The notes: generated by a model from the sequence alone, not told the origin. A stretch of DNA of 64,000 nt from Imtechella halotolerans (GCF_028743515.2 NZ_CP117969.2:1485001-1549000); one strand, 5' to 3'; shown: positions 54,647 to 64,000, counted from the stretch's first letter. Translations and numbers: made by a program.

Positions 54647-57600
54647 TATTCTATTACAATATTTTCGTCCATTACATTAGCCTCTTCATTTTTATTGAAA
54701 GTTCCTTTTTTACCTACCTTCTCAAAAAGACTCTCTTTCATTTGTTTGCTTGTCACTAAAATAAGATGAGAATCTGATTCTGTTTTATCAAATACATCAT
54801 CGATCTCTTGTTCTCTCTTTTTGTTCGGCATCCTAAACAATACTTTCTCTTGTAATTCATCACTAAGAAGTTCCATTTTGTCCCTAAAGATTCTCATTTC
54901 AAACTTGGGATAAATTGCAATTAATTGGGTATGGCTTGAATCCAACATTTCCCAATGACTTTTATTTATAAATAACAAACCTCCTCTAGCACTTTTTACT
55001 ATAAAGTCTATGCTATTGCCCTCTGAGTCTTTGATTCCATATAGAGCAGCGAAATTATTCTTACTATGACCTTCGTTTACCTCATATCCATTTTCCTTCA
55101 AATAGTATAAGACTTGCCTTTTAGCATTACTGTTTTCGTCATTCTGCCTATCTTCCGAAATACCGTATCGGTCTTGAATCATACGGTCAAAAGTTTCATT
55201 ATAGTTTTCCTCTAATGGGTTTTCTTCAATCAATGAAGGGTCTTTTAGTGTTTTTCTTTCCCATTCTTTTAATTCATTAAGTTTATCTTTTGGAAAGGAA
55301 TCAGGTAAATAATCAAGTAAATCCCCTTTCAATATGTTGGAAACATAATACTTACCTTCACCTGCTACTTTTAAATCCTGCACAAATCTGTTGACAATAA
55401 TATTTTTAAAAGACCTTGTATATGGTATCCCGTCACCATCATATATGTAAATGGGGTAATCATTATAATGTTCCCATTTTTTATAAAATGGTTCTTCCCA
55501 AAGTTTAGATTTTTCTTGAAGTACTTGTTCATCTATAGACTCGGTTAATGCAATTTTTTCTACTGCAAAATGATTAACCATTTTACCGCAAATACTATCC
55601 ACAAAAGCCACATCTTTATTATCAAACTTGACTTTTTCAAAAATAACATCATCGTATTCTTGATCCTCTTTAAGAAAGTAAAGTTTTGAAGTAAACTCTA
55701 TTTTTTCTAACTTATAAAGTCTTTCTTTTTTATTATTAACTATCTGAATTACAGGGATTACAAAACCACTCAAACCATAGATATTAAGAGTTACAGAATC
55801 ATTTATCCTCCTGATGATTTCTTTGTTTTTTGTTATTATTTCTGGACTATATTTAGATAACCATTTAATTGTATTCCACGTAATTTGTGAATTTGATTTA
55901 GCCTCTGTATAGAAGCTAATCATTTCATCTTTATCACTATTAACATCTATCATTAATTTTCTGAGGTTAACAATAGCGCTATCAGTGCCATTGTACCCTA
56001 ACTTTGATAGAAACTGTAATCTATTTTCTTTGTCAATTTCTACCCATTGATTTAACCAAACAGGAATATATTCAGATTCGATAGCATTATTCTTGTCAAC
56101 ACAATTAGATAAAGTTAAACCATGAAAAATAAAATCTGATAGATCGGTAAATTCAATTTTGATTAAAAGATCTAAAAACTTTTGATATGAACTATGAAGT
56201 TGTTCTTCTGTACCGTTTTCTTTGTAGTGATCATCAAATTGTGATTTTTTCCATTTTCGATTATTCCCAAATGACATATCAAGCAATTGAAAAACAACTT
56301 GTTGAATAGAATAGAAGGTCGAAATCTCTTTTTCTATTTCATAATGAATCTCTTGAGGTTCTAAAATTCTTGTTTTAAAAATGTGTTTTCTTAACTTTCT
56401 TTTATTTGTAATCTGGGTAAAAGATTCAATTATTTCTTCAAGTACGTTTGCCTCTCCATCATACTTATTTAAAACATCAGAAAGATGTAATTCTTTTATA
56501 ATTTTTCCTTTACCAAAGGAAATTGCATTACTAATATCGAAATCTTTTAAAGGCTGCTCATTAATCAGAGTTTTTGCTTTTAAAACTTTAATAACCTCAA
56601 ATATTTCTTCAGAAACCACTTCACTTTCATCAATCTTATTTAAAATATTATGTACAATGATATGCTCAGAAGTATCGCCTCCATAGTCGGAAGGTGTGAA
56701 TAGTTTAAACACTTTTAAATTGGTTATAAAAAGTTGTAATAATTCAATTGAAATGTTAACAGGAAGGTGTAATGCTAAATTTTGATTGTATTCACCGGAT
56801 TCAATAAGTGCCTTAATTAATCTATCCCCTTGAAGTAAACCAATCATTGAGCGATTCTCACTGCATAAATTTTTATCTAGTTCATTGAATATTGAAGAAA
56901 GTTCTGTATTTGATTGAATATAAGCGGTTAAATCTTTATCTGAACCGTCAAAAATCTGTATAGCTTCTATTTCTTCAACCTTAAAATTATTGTTGTTATT
57001 TGGAACTAGCGTATAATTTTTAAAGAAGTCTCCAAATCCACCATCATCTTCCATCCAATCTAATAGTGTATTGGCTTCTAACATTTTCAGTTCTTCAACC
57101 TCTGACCAATCTATATCTGAGCTGTCATCAGTTTTTATCTGGAAAGCTTTTATTAATGCCCCACATTCTTGAACAGGAAGTATCTTTAGCTCAGCCGTTT
57201 GAAAGATCGTCTTTATTATTTCAAATTTATCAGTGGATAAATCCTTAAAAGCTTTTGACCAATACACCTTATCAGACGTTTCAAATCTAACCTCATCATC
57301 TATAAATAGCCAAGGAATGGAAGCCCATTGAGCACTAGAAATGTCGTCTGGATTATCAATCCAGCTGTACATAGCCTTTAAATCACTTACATAATTATTG
57401 ATGTTTTTTGTATCAAACTGTTGCGACCATTCCTCAAACAAATCTTCATCCAAAATAAAAGATGTGAATATTTCATCTTTGGCTATTAACTGTTTTTTTA
57501 AATCATATGTGAGACCGTTAAACTCTGTCTCCTTGATTCTAAATTTATCGATACTATTTATCTCTAAATCCTCTTTATGACTTAATAGTTGCCATATAGG

Positions 57601-60300
57601 ACGAGGATTATCGCTTTCATCTATAAACAGTTTTAATTCACCAAAGTACTTTGTTTCACCAATGCCAACCATAAACGTACTGTTTTGAAAGAAGTCAATC
57701 AGTTTTAGTTTTGATGTAACAGGCAACTTATGAATATTGGTATTTGAAGCTATTCGCTCGTAGGCTAGCGTTTTATCATTAAGATATCCATTGAGTCTAT
57801 GCAAATAATCTTTTATGCCTGAATATTCATCAAGATTTAGCTGAATGGTGTGATACCCTAATTCCCCAATGAGAGTTTCATATATTGAAGTATGCTCATT
57901 TATTAACCAAGCATCTTCCTCGTCAAATAATCTCTCTAATGAGAACAAAGCATTATTATGCACTATAAAAGGAATCTTGCCAAAATCATCTGGGATGTAT
58001 TTTACAAGCTTATTTAGCCATTTTAATAGTTCTGGTTTTTCATATAATGCTCGTTGGGCAATTATGCTCCCTAAGCTTTCACAAAGTTCTGGCGTAATTT
58101 GTTCAGCGAGTTCCTCTAAATCTATCACCTCAACCCCTAAGTAATCATAATCTTTTAAATATTTGGAATCAAGTTTAGAATTTGGAAGTCTTTTTTCGGT
58201 ATCTATTATAGCATAGAATATTTCGTTGCCAAATAATTCTATTAATCCTGAATCATCGATTATGGTATCTGACAACAATTGTATCTGATCGTTGTCATTG
58301 ATAACAATTTCTTTATTTTCAAGTTGTTCCAGGTACTTTGCATTATAACTTTCTATAATTTGTTGAGCTGTATCATCTTCAGGTAAAGGGCTTTTCAAAA
58401 GTAATGATAAATAGGAACTGTTAGTGTCTTTATCATTAAGAAACTCCTGAGCAAAATATGCCAAGGTTGTTACGTGTTTTTCAGCAACCTTAATCATTAT
58501 GTATTTGTTCCAAAGATTGTCACCTTGAATACGCTGTCTATCTGATGAGGGTACAAAGTCAGCATTAACTAAGAAGGGAAGCTGAAACCTAGTATCTTCC
58601 ATTGGTAAATATGTAAACAAACTCGAATATTTCGGAAGACCTTTTGTATATTCTTTTTCTGTAGAAATCTTATTATCAACCAATGAAATACCAAAAGAGA
58701 TTTCTGTTTGGGTAGCTGATGCGAGTTTAGGCGGTATAGTCTCAATTTCTCTACCTTCTAAATCTGTGAAATAATAAGTTACTTCATTATAATCATTAAT
58801 TTTTGATTGCTTTTTTAACCCTACATCTAATTGTTCAAACGCTTCATCAGAAACCTCGACATTCTCAAAAGTCTGCTTAGTGTAGTGGAACACTTGATCT
58901 GGTTCAGCTCTTTTAGACTTAATAATTTCAATAACGTTATTTGCATCATTCCTAAGAACCGTCACCCCATTTTTTGGAGACCTAAACTTAGAAGTATTTC
59001 TTAAAAAAAGTAGAAATTGTGGACGCTTAGTAATGTTATCAATAGCGGTTTTATAATCCTCAATATTGTTTTCGCCCAATTTAAGTGCGAACTGAACAGG
59101 ATTATTAAAGTTGTTAAAATTACTGTCTGTAAATTCACTAGGTAATCTATTTTGCCATATTGGTATTACTTGCCAAGGAATATCTGTTGAGCCATTAAAA
59201 CGTAATCTTTGATTTCGGTATTTTAATTTATCTTCATCTAAAAGTTCAGGATATTTTTGATAACGCTCACTACTAAAATAAAAATTATCAAAATTTTCAA
59301 ACAAAGGTGTATTCCTTAAAAAGGCGAATTGATACCCTCCAGATTTTAACCATACCTCAGTACTATCTGTAAACACAGATTTAAAACCGATTCCTTTATA
59401 ACCTGTTTTTTTACTATCTCCTCGTTTTGTGCTTTCAGCCGCACTTGTGATAGCCTCAACGTCATCTTTGTTAAAAGGTGCTCCATCGTGCATCACAAAG
59501 AAATAATCCCCATTAAAATCAATGTGAAATTCCACCCTTTCCTTGCCCGGTGCATCATCTGCATTTTGAAGCAATTCAAAAATCATTCGTTGTTTTGATG
59601 AATACATCCCTTTACCAATTTCACGCATAAGATTAGCAATCATCTTATTAGCCTCTGGATTATTTAACCTTTCAAACCTTAGGCGAATGTATTCTTGATA
59701 GGGGTTGTTTTCTAAAACTTCTATTGTATTTGGAATAGCACTTGGGAGTTTTCCTTCATTTTCAATAAATGAGAATTGATAATAACTACCTTGTTTTAAT
59801 TCAAGATTAGGTGACACAAATACTTTTTGAGATTCTCCTTGAAACATCAAAATATCACCAGTTTCAGAAAACATAACATTTTCAAAGTAAGCAAATGCAT
59901 CTGAGGATTTACGATACAATCCAATATATTTTATAACAGTGTCAACATCTGATTTTTTCTTTGAAAGGAGTTTTTCTACTTTATCTTGATTTAACTCTGA
60001 AACTGATTTTATTTCTAAGGAATACGGATTGTTTTTTCCTTTGGGGTTTTCTACGTGCTTTAGTTCCACTTTATAATAAGCACCATCAGATAAACTTGAA
60101 TTGTTACCGTAATAAAAAGAAACTCGTTTATCCTCAACTTCTACGCCATCAAAATCAGGGTAATAAAGTTTCATTTTGCTAACAGGATTCGTAAAATGAT
60201 TAAAAAAACCAGCGTTTTTATTAATTCTTTTAAATGCAGCTATAAATGTCAAATCTTTTGATCTCCAAAAGCTTTTAAGTTGTTCAGTGTAATTAATCAT
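54646..60300 (-). CDS. Giant GHKL ATPase with C-terminal NOV_C (DUF3883), NO VEIN/sacsin-like
   Basis: The 1884-residue protein has an Hsp90/sacsin-like GHKL ATPase at about residues 215-350: FELLQNADDAPG (N box), VMHDGAPFNKDDV (G1) and KKTGYKGIGFKSVF (G2). About 1300 mostly helical residues follow without a motif I can name. Near the C-terminus (about 1720-1840) is a DUF3883/NOV_C-like domain: VLYYLKENGYEVNEGHS, GIKDSEGNSIDFIVKSARGG and INKSHWEML. The DxxVKS pattern recalls PD-(D/E)xK nuclease folds. The order ATPase...NOV_C is the layout of plant NO VEIN and of bacterial proteins found near restriction genes. It is the first gene of an operon with a helicase-PIN gene. A defence function is inferred from context. 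Confidence 0.85.
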   Translation of the reverse strand: MINYTEQLKSFWRSKDLTFIAAFKRINKNAGFFNHFTNPVSKMKLYYPDFDGVEVEDKRVSFYYGNNSSLSDGAYYKVELKHVENPKGKNNPYSLEIKSVSELNQDKVEKLLSKKKSDVDTVIKYIGLYRKSSDAFAYFENVMFSETGDILMFQGESQKVFVSPNLELKQGSYYQFSFIENEGKLPSAIPNTIEVLENNPYQEYIRLRFERLNNPEANKMIANLMREIGKGMYSSKQRMIFELLQNADDAPGKERVEFHIDFNGDYFFVMHDGAPFNKDDVEAITSAAESTKRGDSKKTGYKGIGFKSVFTDSTEVWLKSGGYQFAFLRNTPLFENFDNFYFSSERYQKYPELLDEDKLKYRNQRLRFNGSTDIPWQVIPIWQNRLPSEFTDSNFNNFNNPVQFALKLGENNIEDYKTAIDNITKRPQFLLFLRNTSKFRSPKNGVTVLRNDANNVIEIIKSKRAEPDQVFHYTKQTFENVEVSDEAFEQLDVGLKKQSKINDYNEVTYYFTDLEGREIETIPPKLASATQTEISFGISLVDNKISTEKEYTKGLPKYSSLFTYLPMEDTRFQLPFLVNADFVPSSDRQRIQGDNLWNKYIMIKVAEKHVTTLAYFAQEFLNDKDTNSSYLSLLLKSPLPEDDTAQQIIESYNAKYLEQLENKEIVINDNDQIQLLSDTIIDDSGLIELFGNEIFYAIIDTEKRLPNSKLDSKYLKDYDYLGVEVIDLEELAEQITPELCESLGSIIAQRALYEKPELLKWLNKLVKYIPDDFGKIPFIVHNNALFSLERLFDEEDAWLINEHTSIYETLIGELGYHTIQLNLDEYSGIKDYLHRLNGYLNDKTLAYERIASNTNIHKLPVTSKLKLIDFFQNSTFMVGIGETKYFGELKLFIDESDNPRPIWQLLSHKEDLEINSIDKFRIKETEFNGLTYDLKKQLIAKDEIFTSFILDEDLFEEWSQQFDTKNINNYVSDLKAMYSWIDNPDDISSAQWASIPWLFIDDEVRFETSDKVYWSKAFKDLSTDKFEIIKTIFQTAELKILPVQECGALIKAFQIKTDDSSDIDWSEVEELKMLEANTLLDWMEDDGGFGDFFKNYTLVPNNNNNFKVEEIEAIQIFDGSDKDLTAYIQSNTELSSIFNELDKNLCSENRSMIGLLQGDRLIKALIESGEYNQNLALHLPVNISIELLQLFITNLKVFKLFTPSDYGGDTSEHIIVHNILNKIDESEVVSEEIFEVIKVLKAKTLINEQPLKDFDISNAISFGKGKIIKELHLSDVLNKYDGEANVLEEIIESFTQITNKRKLRKHIFKTRILEPQEIHYEIEKEISTFYSIQQVVFQLLDMSFGNNRKWKKSQFDDHYKENGTEEQLHSSYQKFLDLLIKIEFTDLSDFIFHGLTLSNCVDKNNAIESEYIPVWLNQWVEIDKENRLQFLSKLGYNGTDSAIVNLRKLMIDVNSDKDEMISFYTEAKSNSQITWNTIKWLSKYSPEIITKNKEIIRRINDSVTLNIYGLSGFVIPVIQIVNNKKERLYKLEKIEFTSKLYFLKEDQEYDDVIFEKVKFDNKDVAFVDSICGKMVNHFAVEKIALTESIDEQVLQEKSKLWEEPFYKKWEHYNDYPIYIYDGDGIPYTRSFKNIIVNRFVQDLKVAGEGKYYVSNILKGDLLDYLPDSFPKDKLNELKEWERKTLKDPSLIEENPLEENYNETFDRMIQDRYGISEDRQNDENSNAKRQVLYYLKENGYEVNEGHSKNNFAALYGIKDSEGNSIDFIVKSARGGLLFINKSHWEMLDSSHTQLIAIYPKFEMRIFRDKMELLSDELQEKVLFRMPNKKREQEIDDVFDKTESDSHLILVTSKQMKESLFEKVGKKGTFNKNEEANVMDENIVIE

Positions 60301-60422
60301 AACAAAGAATTAATATATTTAAGAAATGATTATAAAACTTTAACTATTTTTTGTTGTGTCTTGAATTATTTTCAGCCTTTTTTCCTTATCAATTGGTAAT
60401 AATTTAATTAGAAATTAATGTT

Positions 60423-61301
60423 TTAAATGTATTTAATATTCTCATCATAGTTTAAATTCTTGTAGTTTTCTATTATTTCAAATAATTGATGCTCCTCATT
60501 AAATCCCCTAATTTTACTACAATAGTCCCTCAAATTATCCGTACTATCAAGCTCTAATTTTCTTTCAATCCCTAAATCTAAGTATTTATTTAATTTATCT
60601 ATACCAATAAATCTCCTACCTAAAAGATTAGCCGCAATTCCAGTAGTACTACTTCCAGTAAAAGGGTCAAGTATTAAAGCATTAGGCCTGGTTGAAGCTA
60701 GGATTAATCTAACCAACACAGATAATGGTTTTTGAGTAGGATGCTTTCCAAATCTTTTTTCCCAAGGACCAATTGAAGGTAATGTCCAAACGTCTTTCAT
60801 CTGTTTATTATCATTTATCTCTTTCATTAAATCATAATTAAAATAATGACCTTTCTTTTGAGATTTACGTGCCCAAATAATTTGCTCCGTTGAATGTGTA
60901 AAGTATCTGCATGCTAAATGAGGAGGAGGATTAGTCTTTTGCCAAGTTATTACATTTAAAATCTTAAAATCCAGTTCATCCAATACTTGTACAATATTAA
61001 AAATGTTGTGTACTGTACCACTTATCCAAATCGAAGCATCTTCATTCATTTTTTCTCTAACCGCTGATAACCACTTACGGTTAAAATTGGTCATTTCCTC
61101 TCTACTTTTAGACTTATCCCAATTCCCTTTATTAACACTAACTATTTTACCACTTTCAATTGTATTACCACCACTAGAAAGAAAATAAGGGGGATCTGCA
61201 AATACCATATCAAACTTACCATCTAAGGATGATATTATTTTTTTACAATCTCCCTTAAACAATTTAAAGGACTCATCTTTAGATTCATAATAATTATTCA
61301 T
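60423..61301 (-). CDS. DpnA-type adenine DNA methyltransferase (M2 of DpnII system)
   Basis: The 292-residue protein has the beta-class N6-adenine methyltransferase order: catalytic FADPPYFLSSGG (DPPY, about residue 36) first and the AdoMet-binding motif LDPFTGSSTTGIAANLLGRR near residue 215. Between them NKGNWDKSKSREEMTNFNRK, WISGTVHNIF, NPPHLACRYFTHSTEQIIWA and GKHPTQKPLSVL closely follow DpnA, the second methyltransferase of DpnII systems, which modifies GATC also in single-stranded DNA. The start is divergent from the controller gene. It lies on the opposite side of the controller pair from the REase and Dam genes. GATC specificity is inferred from the family. Confidence 0.9.
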   Translation of the reverse strand: MNNYYESKDESFKLFKGDCKKIISSLDGKFDMVFADPPYFLSSGGNTIESGKIVSVNKGNWDKSKSREEMTNFNRKWLSAVREKMNEDASIWISGTVHNIFNIVQVLDELDFKILNVITWQKTNPPPHLACRYFTHSTEQIIWARKSQKKGHYFNYDLMKEINDNKQMKDVWTLPSIGPWEKRFGKHPTQKPLSVLVRLILASTRPNALILDPFTGSSTTGIAANLLGRRFIGIDKLNKYLDLGIERKLELDSTDNLRDYCSKIRGFNEEHQLFEIIENYKNLNYDENIKYI

Positions 61302-61323
61302 ATAAATAATTTAAAAGCCAAAA

Positions 61324-61353
61324 GATACTTATTGTGTGTAGACTTATAGTATC
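61324..61353. promoter_or_regulatory. Controller-protein operator candidate
   Basis: GATACT (61324-61329) and AGTATC (61348-61353) are exact inverted repeats, and GACTTATAGT at 61341-61350 resembles C-box sequences. The site lies in the 72-base gap between the divergent methyltransferase and controller genes. Confidence 0.4.
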
Positions 61354-61373
61354 CAATAAATGATATTTGTGAC

Positions 61374-61607
61374 ATGAGTAAAGATAATGTTTTAATCAAG
61401 TTCGGCAATAGAATTAGGCTTCTTCGAAAACAAAATGACTGGAGTCAAGAAGACCTTTCATTTAAATCTGGATTTCACAGAACGTATATTGGTATGATAG
61501 AAAGAGGAGAAAGAAACCCTTCATTAAAAAACATAAGTGTCTTTGCCAATACTTTCAACATATCTCTTTCAGAACTTTTAAAACTAGAAATTAATGAAAT
61601 GGGATGA
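61374..61607 (+). CDS. XRE-type controller protein of the restriction-modification system
   Basis: The 77-residue protein is a single helix-turn-helix domain (FGNRIRLLRKQNDWSQEDLS; GFHRTYIGMIERGERNPSLK; ISVFANTFNISLSELLKLE) of the size and pattern of C proteins that delay restriction-enzyme expression. It is divergent from the DpnA-type gene and overlaps the next gene by 14 bases. It probably binds the inverted repeat just upstream. Confidence 0.85.
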   Translation: MSKDNVLIKFGNRIRLLRKQNDWSQEDLSFKSGFHRTYIGMIERGERNPSLKNISVFANTFNISLSELLKLEINEMG

Positions 61608-62193
61608 GCTATTTAATATTGTTAAAGACCTTGAAATTGGCCATTCATATAAAATTTATGAAGAAAATGGTTTTCTTATAAAAATTATAAGACCTATACG
61701 GGATTTTAAAGGATATGATATAAAAAAGAATTTCCAAATCTTCATCAAGGAAGGTGAAAGAGAATTTAGACCAAACCATTTACGTGTTTTTATTGATTTA
61801 AACTTACGAATAAGATGTAGGCCAGATTTAAAAGAAGAACTTCTTATTGCATTTGATAATATTTTTTATAAAAATGATCCCATAATTGAAATTGAAAAAC
61901 TGTCAAAGGAAAAATTTGAACATTGCTTAAACCCAATAACGAGTACAGCCATATTAAGCCAGTTATTCATTATGGAGCAAGAGTATAACTATCATAAAGA
62001 AAGTATGTTTGAACCACCTACATTATTCTACCAAGGTTGGATTAGACAATTTTTAGACAGCACTAAAGAAATAGATAATCTATGTATGAGCGTATGTAGA
62101 TTTCAACCTCCTGCTGTAAAATATACTCGGCTTGACAATAAAAGGCATAAAGCCTTTATATATAAAAAACCACCTCTTTGGTATTTAGAATAA
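61594..62193 (+). CDS. Unrecognised protein coupled to the controller gene
   Basis: The 199-residue protein (KWDELFNIVKDLEIGHSYKI at the start; HCLNPITSTAILSQLFIMEQ in the middle; FQPPAVKYTRLDNKRHKAFI near the end) starts inside the controller gene, so it is translated with it. It shows no nuclease or methyltransferase motif that I recognise and no signal peptide. Its position between controller and restriction genes suggests a role in or hitch-hiking with the restriction system, for instance an accessory nuclease or a regulator. Function unknown. Confidence 0.55.
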   Translation: MKWDELFNIVKDLEIGHSYKIYEENGFLIKIIRPIRDFKGYDIKKNFQIFIKEGEREFRPNHLRVFIDLNLRIRCRPDLKEELLIAFDNIFYKNDPIIEIEKLSKEKFEHCLNPITSTAILSQLFIMEQEYNYHKESMFEPPTLFYQGWIRQFLDSTKEIDNLCMSVCRFQPPAVKYTRLDNKRHKAFIYKKPPLWYLE

Positions 62194-62344
62194 AATTAAA
62201 AAGATGATTGGCAGGTATCATTATAATCACTCTGGTAATCAAGAAAGGTAAGGCTAAAATTTCTTCTACTTCAATAGATTCTAATATTATTTATAAATAT
62301 TCAACAAAAAAAATATTCAATATTGCATGTCTATAGATTAAATT

Positions 62345-63262
62345 CTAATTCAATATTCTTTTGAGAATCCCATTTTTCAACATCTCCAAGTTTAATAAAT
62401 ATTCAGCTTTATCAAAATATTCCCTCAAAGGTAGAGTTGCACTCAACCAACCCGCACCGTCCGTAACCCATACAAAATCAATATTTTGATTATTCCAATA
62501 TTGATTCATATTTACATATTCAGTAGCTGTAGATTTCAACTTAGAACCTCCTCCATTATAGAAATTTACTTCAAAGAAATAGAGTTTACCATTGTTATTA
62601 ATTACATAATCAAGCCTACGAGATGACTTATCCAATGTTATATCAATACCCCATGCATTTTTAATGGCATTAGCATTTGCTTCTTTCAAATATGATAATT
62701 TAAGCTCTTGGCATACTTCAATTATATAGACTTCCACAGCTTCTTCCATTTGATGTCCCCCCCTATTTTTTCTACCATTACTATCTAACCCAACTTCTAC
62801 TCCTGTAGCGTAGTCAACCAAATTTTTTATCTTTTTATCCTTAACTAAATCCCCTAAACCACAACCCACAAAAAAAGAGGCAATATTTTCAGCTTCCTCC
62901 TTATTAGGTATTTTTATTGACAAATCAAAATGATCGTATTCAAACGTTTTAAGGTTTGATACAATATTAATTTTTTGTTCTGATTTATTATTAAACCTTA
63001 TGGCTAATAATAAAGGAATAACATTAACTACTTTAGGGTATTGTAATATTATATTCGACAGCTCATCATGAACATTTTCCTTCCCAATAAGAACATTCAA
63101 AATGTTCAATTCTACTTCATATGGCTTAACATTATTATAAACTTTATCCCATTTAACAAAATAATCCCATTGAGTAATTCCTTTTATTTTTAAAGTTGAA
63201 ATGATATAATTAAATAATTCATCATCTGAATTAAAGTTCAATAGCTTTGATAGTTTTTTCAT
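62345..63262 (-). CDS. DpnII/MboI-type restriction endonuclease (GATC)
   Basis: The 305-residue protein has the family pattern of DpnII: LVDYATGVEVGLDSNGRKNR with GGHQMEEAVE in the middle, then the nuclease core RRLDYVINNNGKLYFFEVNF and YNGGGSKLKSTATEY, i.e. D...ExN/K with the glycine-rich continuation. Length and order fit the family. It cleaves GATC sequences that lack adenine methylation (family knowledge). Its start overlaps the Dam-type methyltransferase stop by one base (TAATG), so protection is translated first. Confidence 0.93.
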   Translation of the reverse strand: MKKLSKLLNFNSDDELFNYIISTLKIKGITQWDYFVKWDKVYNNVKPYEVELNILNVLIGKENVHDELSNIILQYPKVVNVIPLLLAIRFNNKSEQKINIVSNLKTFEYDHFDLSIKIPNKEEAENIASFFVGCGLGDLVKDKKIKNLVDYATGVEVGLDSNGRKNRGGHQMEEAVEVYIIEVCQELKLSYLKEANANAIKNAWGIDITLDKSSRRLDYVINNNGKLYFFEVNFYNGGGSKLKSTATEYVNMNQYWNNQNIDFVWVTDGAGWLSATLPLREYFDKAEYLLNLEMLKNGILKRILN

Positions 63263-64000
63263 TAAAAAAGATTAGTAATTAATAATTCTGTAAGATTCCC
63301 TCTTTTATTACCTTTCGAATTTATACTCCTTCTCGCGTTTACTCTTAAAACATTAAACTCTTCATACAAATCATCAAAAAAATTATCATCTGGATTTACA
63401 TTTTTCATATCTGAATTACTTAAAATCCATTGATGACCTAGGCTATTTAATGTCCTACAAAATTCCTTTAACCTTATTTGTTGAGCATCATCAAATACAT
63501 CTTTAGCATAAGAATTAAAACTTGAAGTCTCACTTAATGGTTTGTATGGAGGATCGAAATAAAATAAAGTACATTCACTAGCATGCTTTAACGTTTCGGA
63601 ATAATCTCCATTTAAAATTACAGTTTTTTGCAAAACTTCTGATACAACTCTTAAATTATCCTCATTACAAATATTTGGTAATGAGTGAGACCTACCAATA
63701 GGAACATTAAACTGGTTTTTTCCATTAACCCTATACAAACCATTAAAACAAGTTTTATTCAAAAATATAAACAAGGCGCTTTGGATAGTTCGCGTAGATT
63801 TCCGGGTATTAAATAACAAACGCTTATCATAAAAATACTCTTTGGCTAGTTCTTTATCTTTAAATACAGAATGATACTCTAGCTGGTACATTGAAAGAGT
63901 AGTTAACAAATCATCTAAATCATCCTTAATGGTTAGGTAACAATTTGTTAAGTCACTATTTATATCATTTATAACCACTTTTTCAATGTTGGGAAACTTT
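63262..64000 (-). CDS. Dam-type GATC adenine methyltransferase (M1), 5' end outside window
   Basis: About 246 residues are visible and the frame remains open to the window edge (KFPNIEKVVINDINSDL is continuous across the GTG at 63978), so the true start lies beyond 64000. The D12-class features are present: VVINDINSDLTNCY, then FIFLNKTCFNGLYRVNGKNQ, FYFDPPYKPLSETSSF (catalytic DPPY) and a C-terminal RSINSKGNKRGNLTELLITN. This is the M.DpnII/Dam layout (alpha class). The AdoMet-binding N-terminus is missing only because of the cut. With the endonuclease and the DpnA-type enzyme it completes a DpnII system. Confidence 0.93.
   Translation of the reverse strand, partial: KFPNIEKVVINDINSDLTNCYLTIKDDLDDLLTTLSMYQLEYHSVFKDKELAKEYFYDKRLLFNTRKSTRTIQSALFIFLNKTCFNGLYRVNGKNQFNVPIGRSHSLPNICNEDNLRVVSEVLQKTVILNGDYSETLKHASECTLFYFDPPYKPLSETSSFNSYAKDVFDDAQQIRLKEFCRTLNSLGHQWILSNSDMKNVNPDDNFFDDLYEEFNVLRVNARRSINSKGNKRGNLTELLITNLF

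Noticed and set aside
60423-63978. Depletion of GATC in the window as sign of long coexistence with the restriction system
   Set aside because: GATC occurs repeatedly on casual reading; a count against expectation was not possible here.

Overview
The window is about 64 kb of low-GC DNA from a member of the Bacteroidota, most likely the family Flavobacteriaceae. Evidence: a SusC/SusD pair controlled by an ECF sigma factor and FecR, promoters of the TTG / TAnnTTTG type instead of Shine-Dalgarno-led genes, an HMA-AraC copper regulator, a DsbD, and many short secreted lipoproteins. The genus cannot be told from the sequence.

Layout. 0-7 kb: the 3' end of an unknown gene, a 1601-residue exonuclease-RecQ-UvrD helicase fusion, a sensor kinase whose start lies directly behind a terminator, and a small proline-tract lipoprotein. 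7.2-8.7 kb: a frameshifted ISAon1-type insertion sequence beside tRNA-Arg(UCU). 9-14 kb: cardiolipin synthase and an iron-uptake pair (TonB receptor plus PepSY membrane protein) behind a Fur-like operator. 14.4-25.9 kb: a Sus-type uptake locus (sigma, FecR, SusC, SusD, DUF5017-like lipoprotein, SGNH hydrolase, PHP phosphodiesterase, propeller-like lipoprotein) with no glycoside hydrolase. 26-31 kb: dsbD, an orphan ECF sigma factor, a lipoprotein, and a Fur/Zur-type regulator with a CDF zinc exporter. 31.7-39.4 kb: a copper locus (CopZ-like HMA protein, copA split at an A7 slippery run, HMA-AraC regulator) broken by about 4.2 kb of degraded mobile DNA that is flanked by 31-bp direct repeats. 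The insert holds a primase pseudogene, an XRE regulator, an Rhs C-terminal tip with a small membrane protein, and pieces of two insertion sequences.

40-49 kb: a PQQ-propeller protein and an SOS/mutagenesis cassette. SRAP, a DnaE-type polymerase and a Y-family polymerase are transcribed away from a LexA-like XRE-S24 regulator and an exonuclease-GIY-YIG protein, with a shared palindromic operator between them. 49-64 kb: a defence-type region with a HEPN-like protein, a UDG-fold protein, a dead DUF2779 nuclease gene, an operon encoding a NO VEIN-like GHKL ATPase (1884 residues) and an Upf1-like helicase fused to a PIN nuclease, and a DpnII-type (GATC) restriction-modification system with a controller protein and an unrecognised gene overlapping it.

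Best candidates for something undescribed are the GHKL/NOV_C plus helicase-PIN operon, the exonuclease-RecQ-UvrD fusion, and the possible programmed frameshift in copA. All functional calls rest on motifs and family knowledge recalled from reading the sequence; no database search was run.
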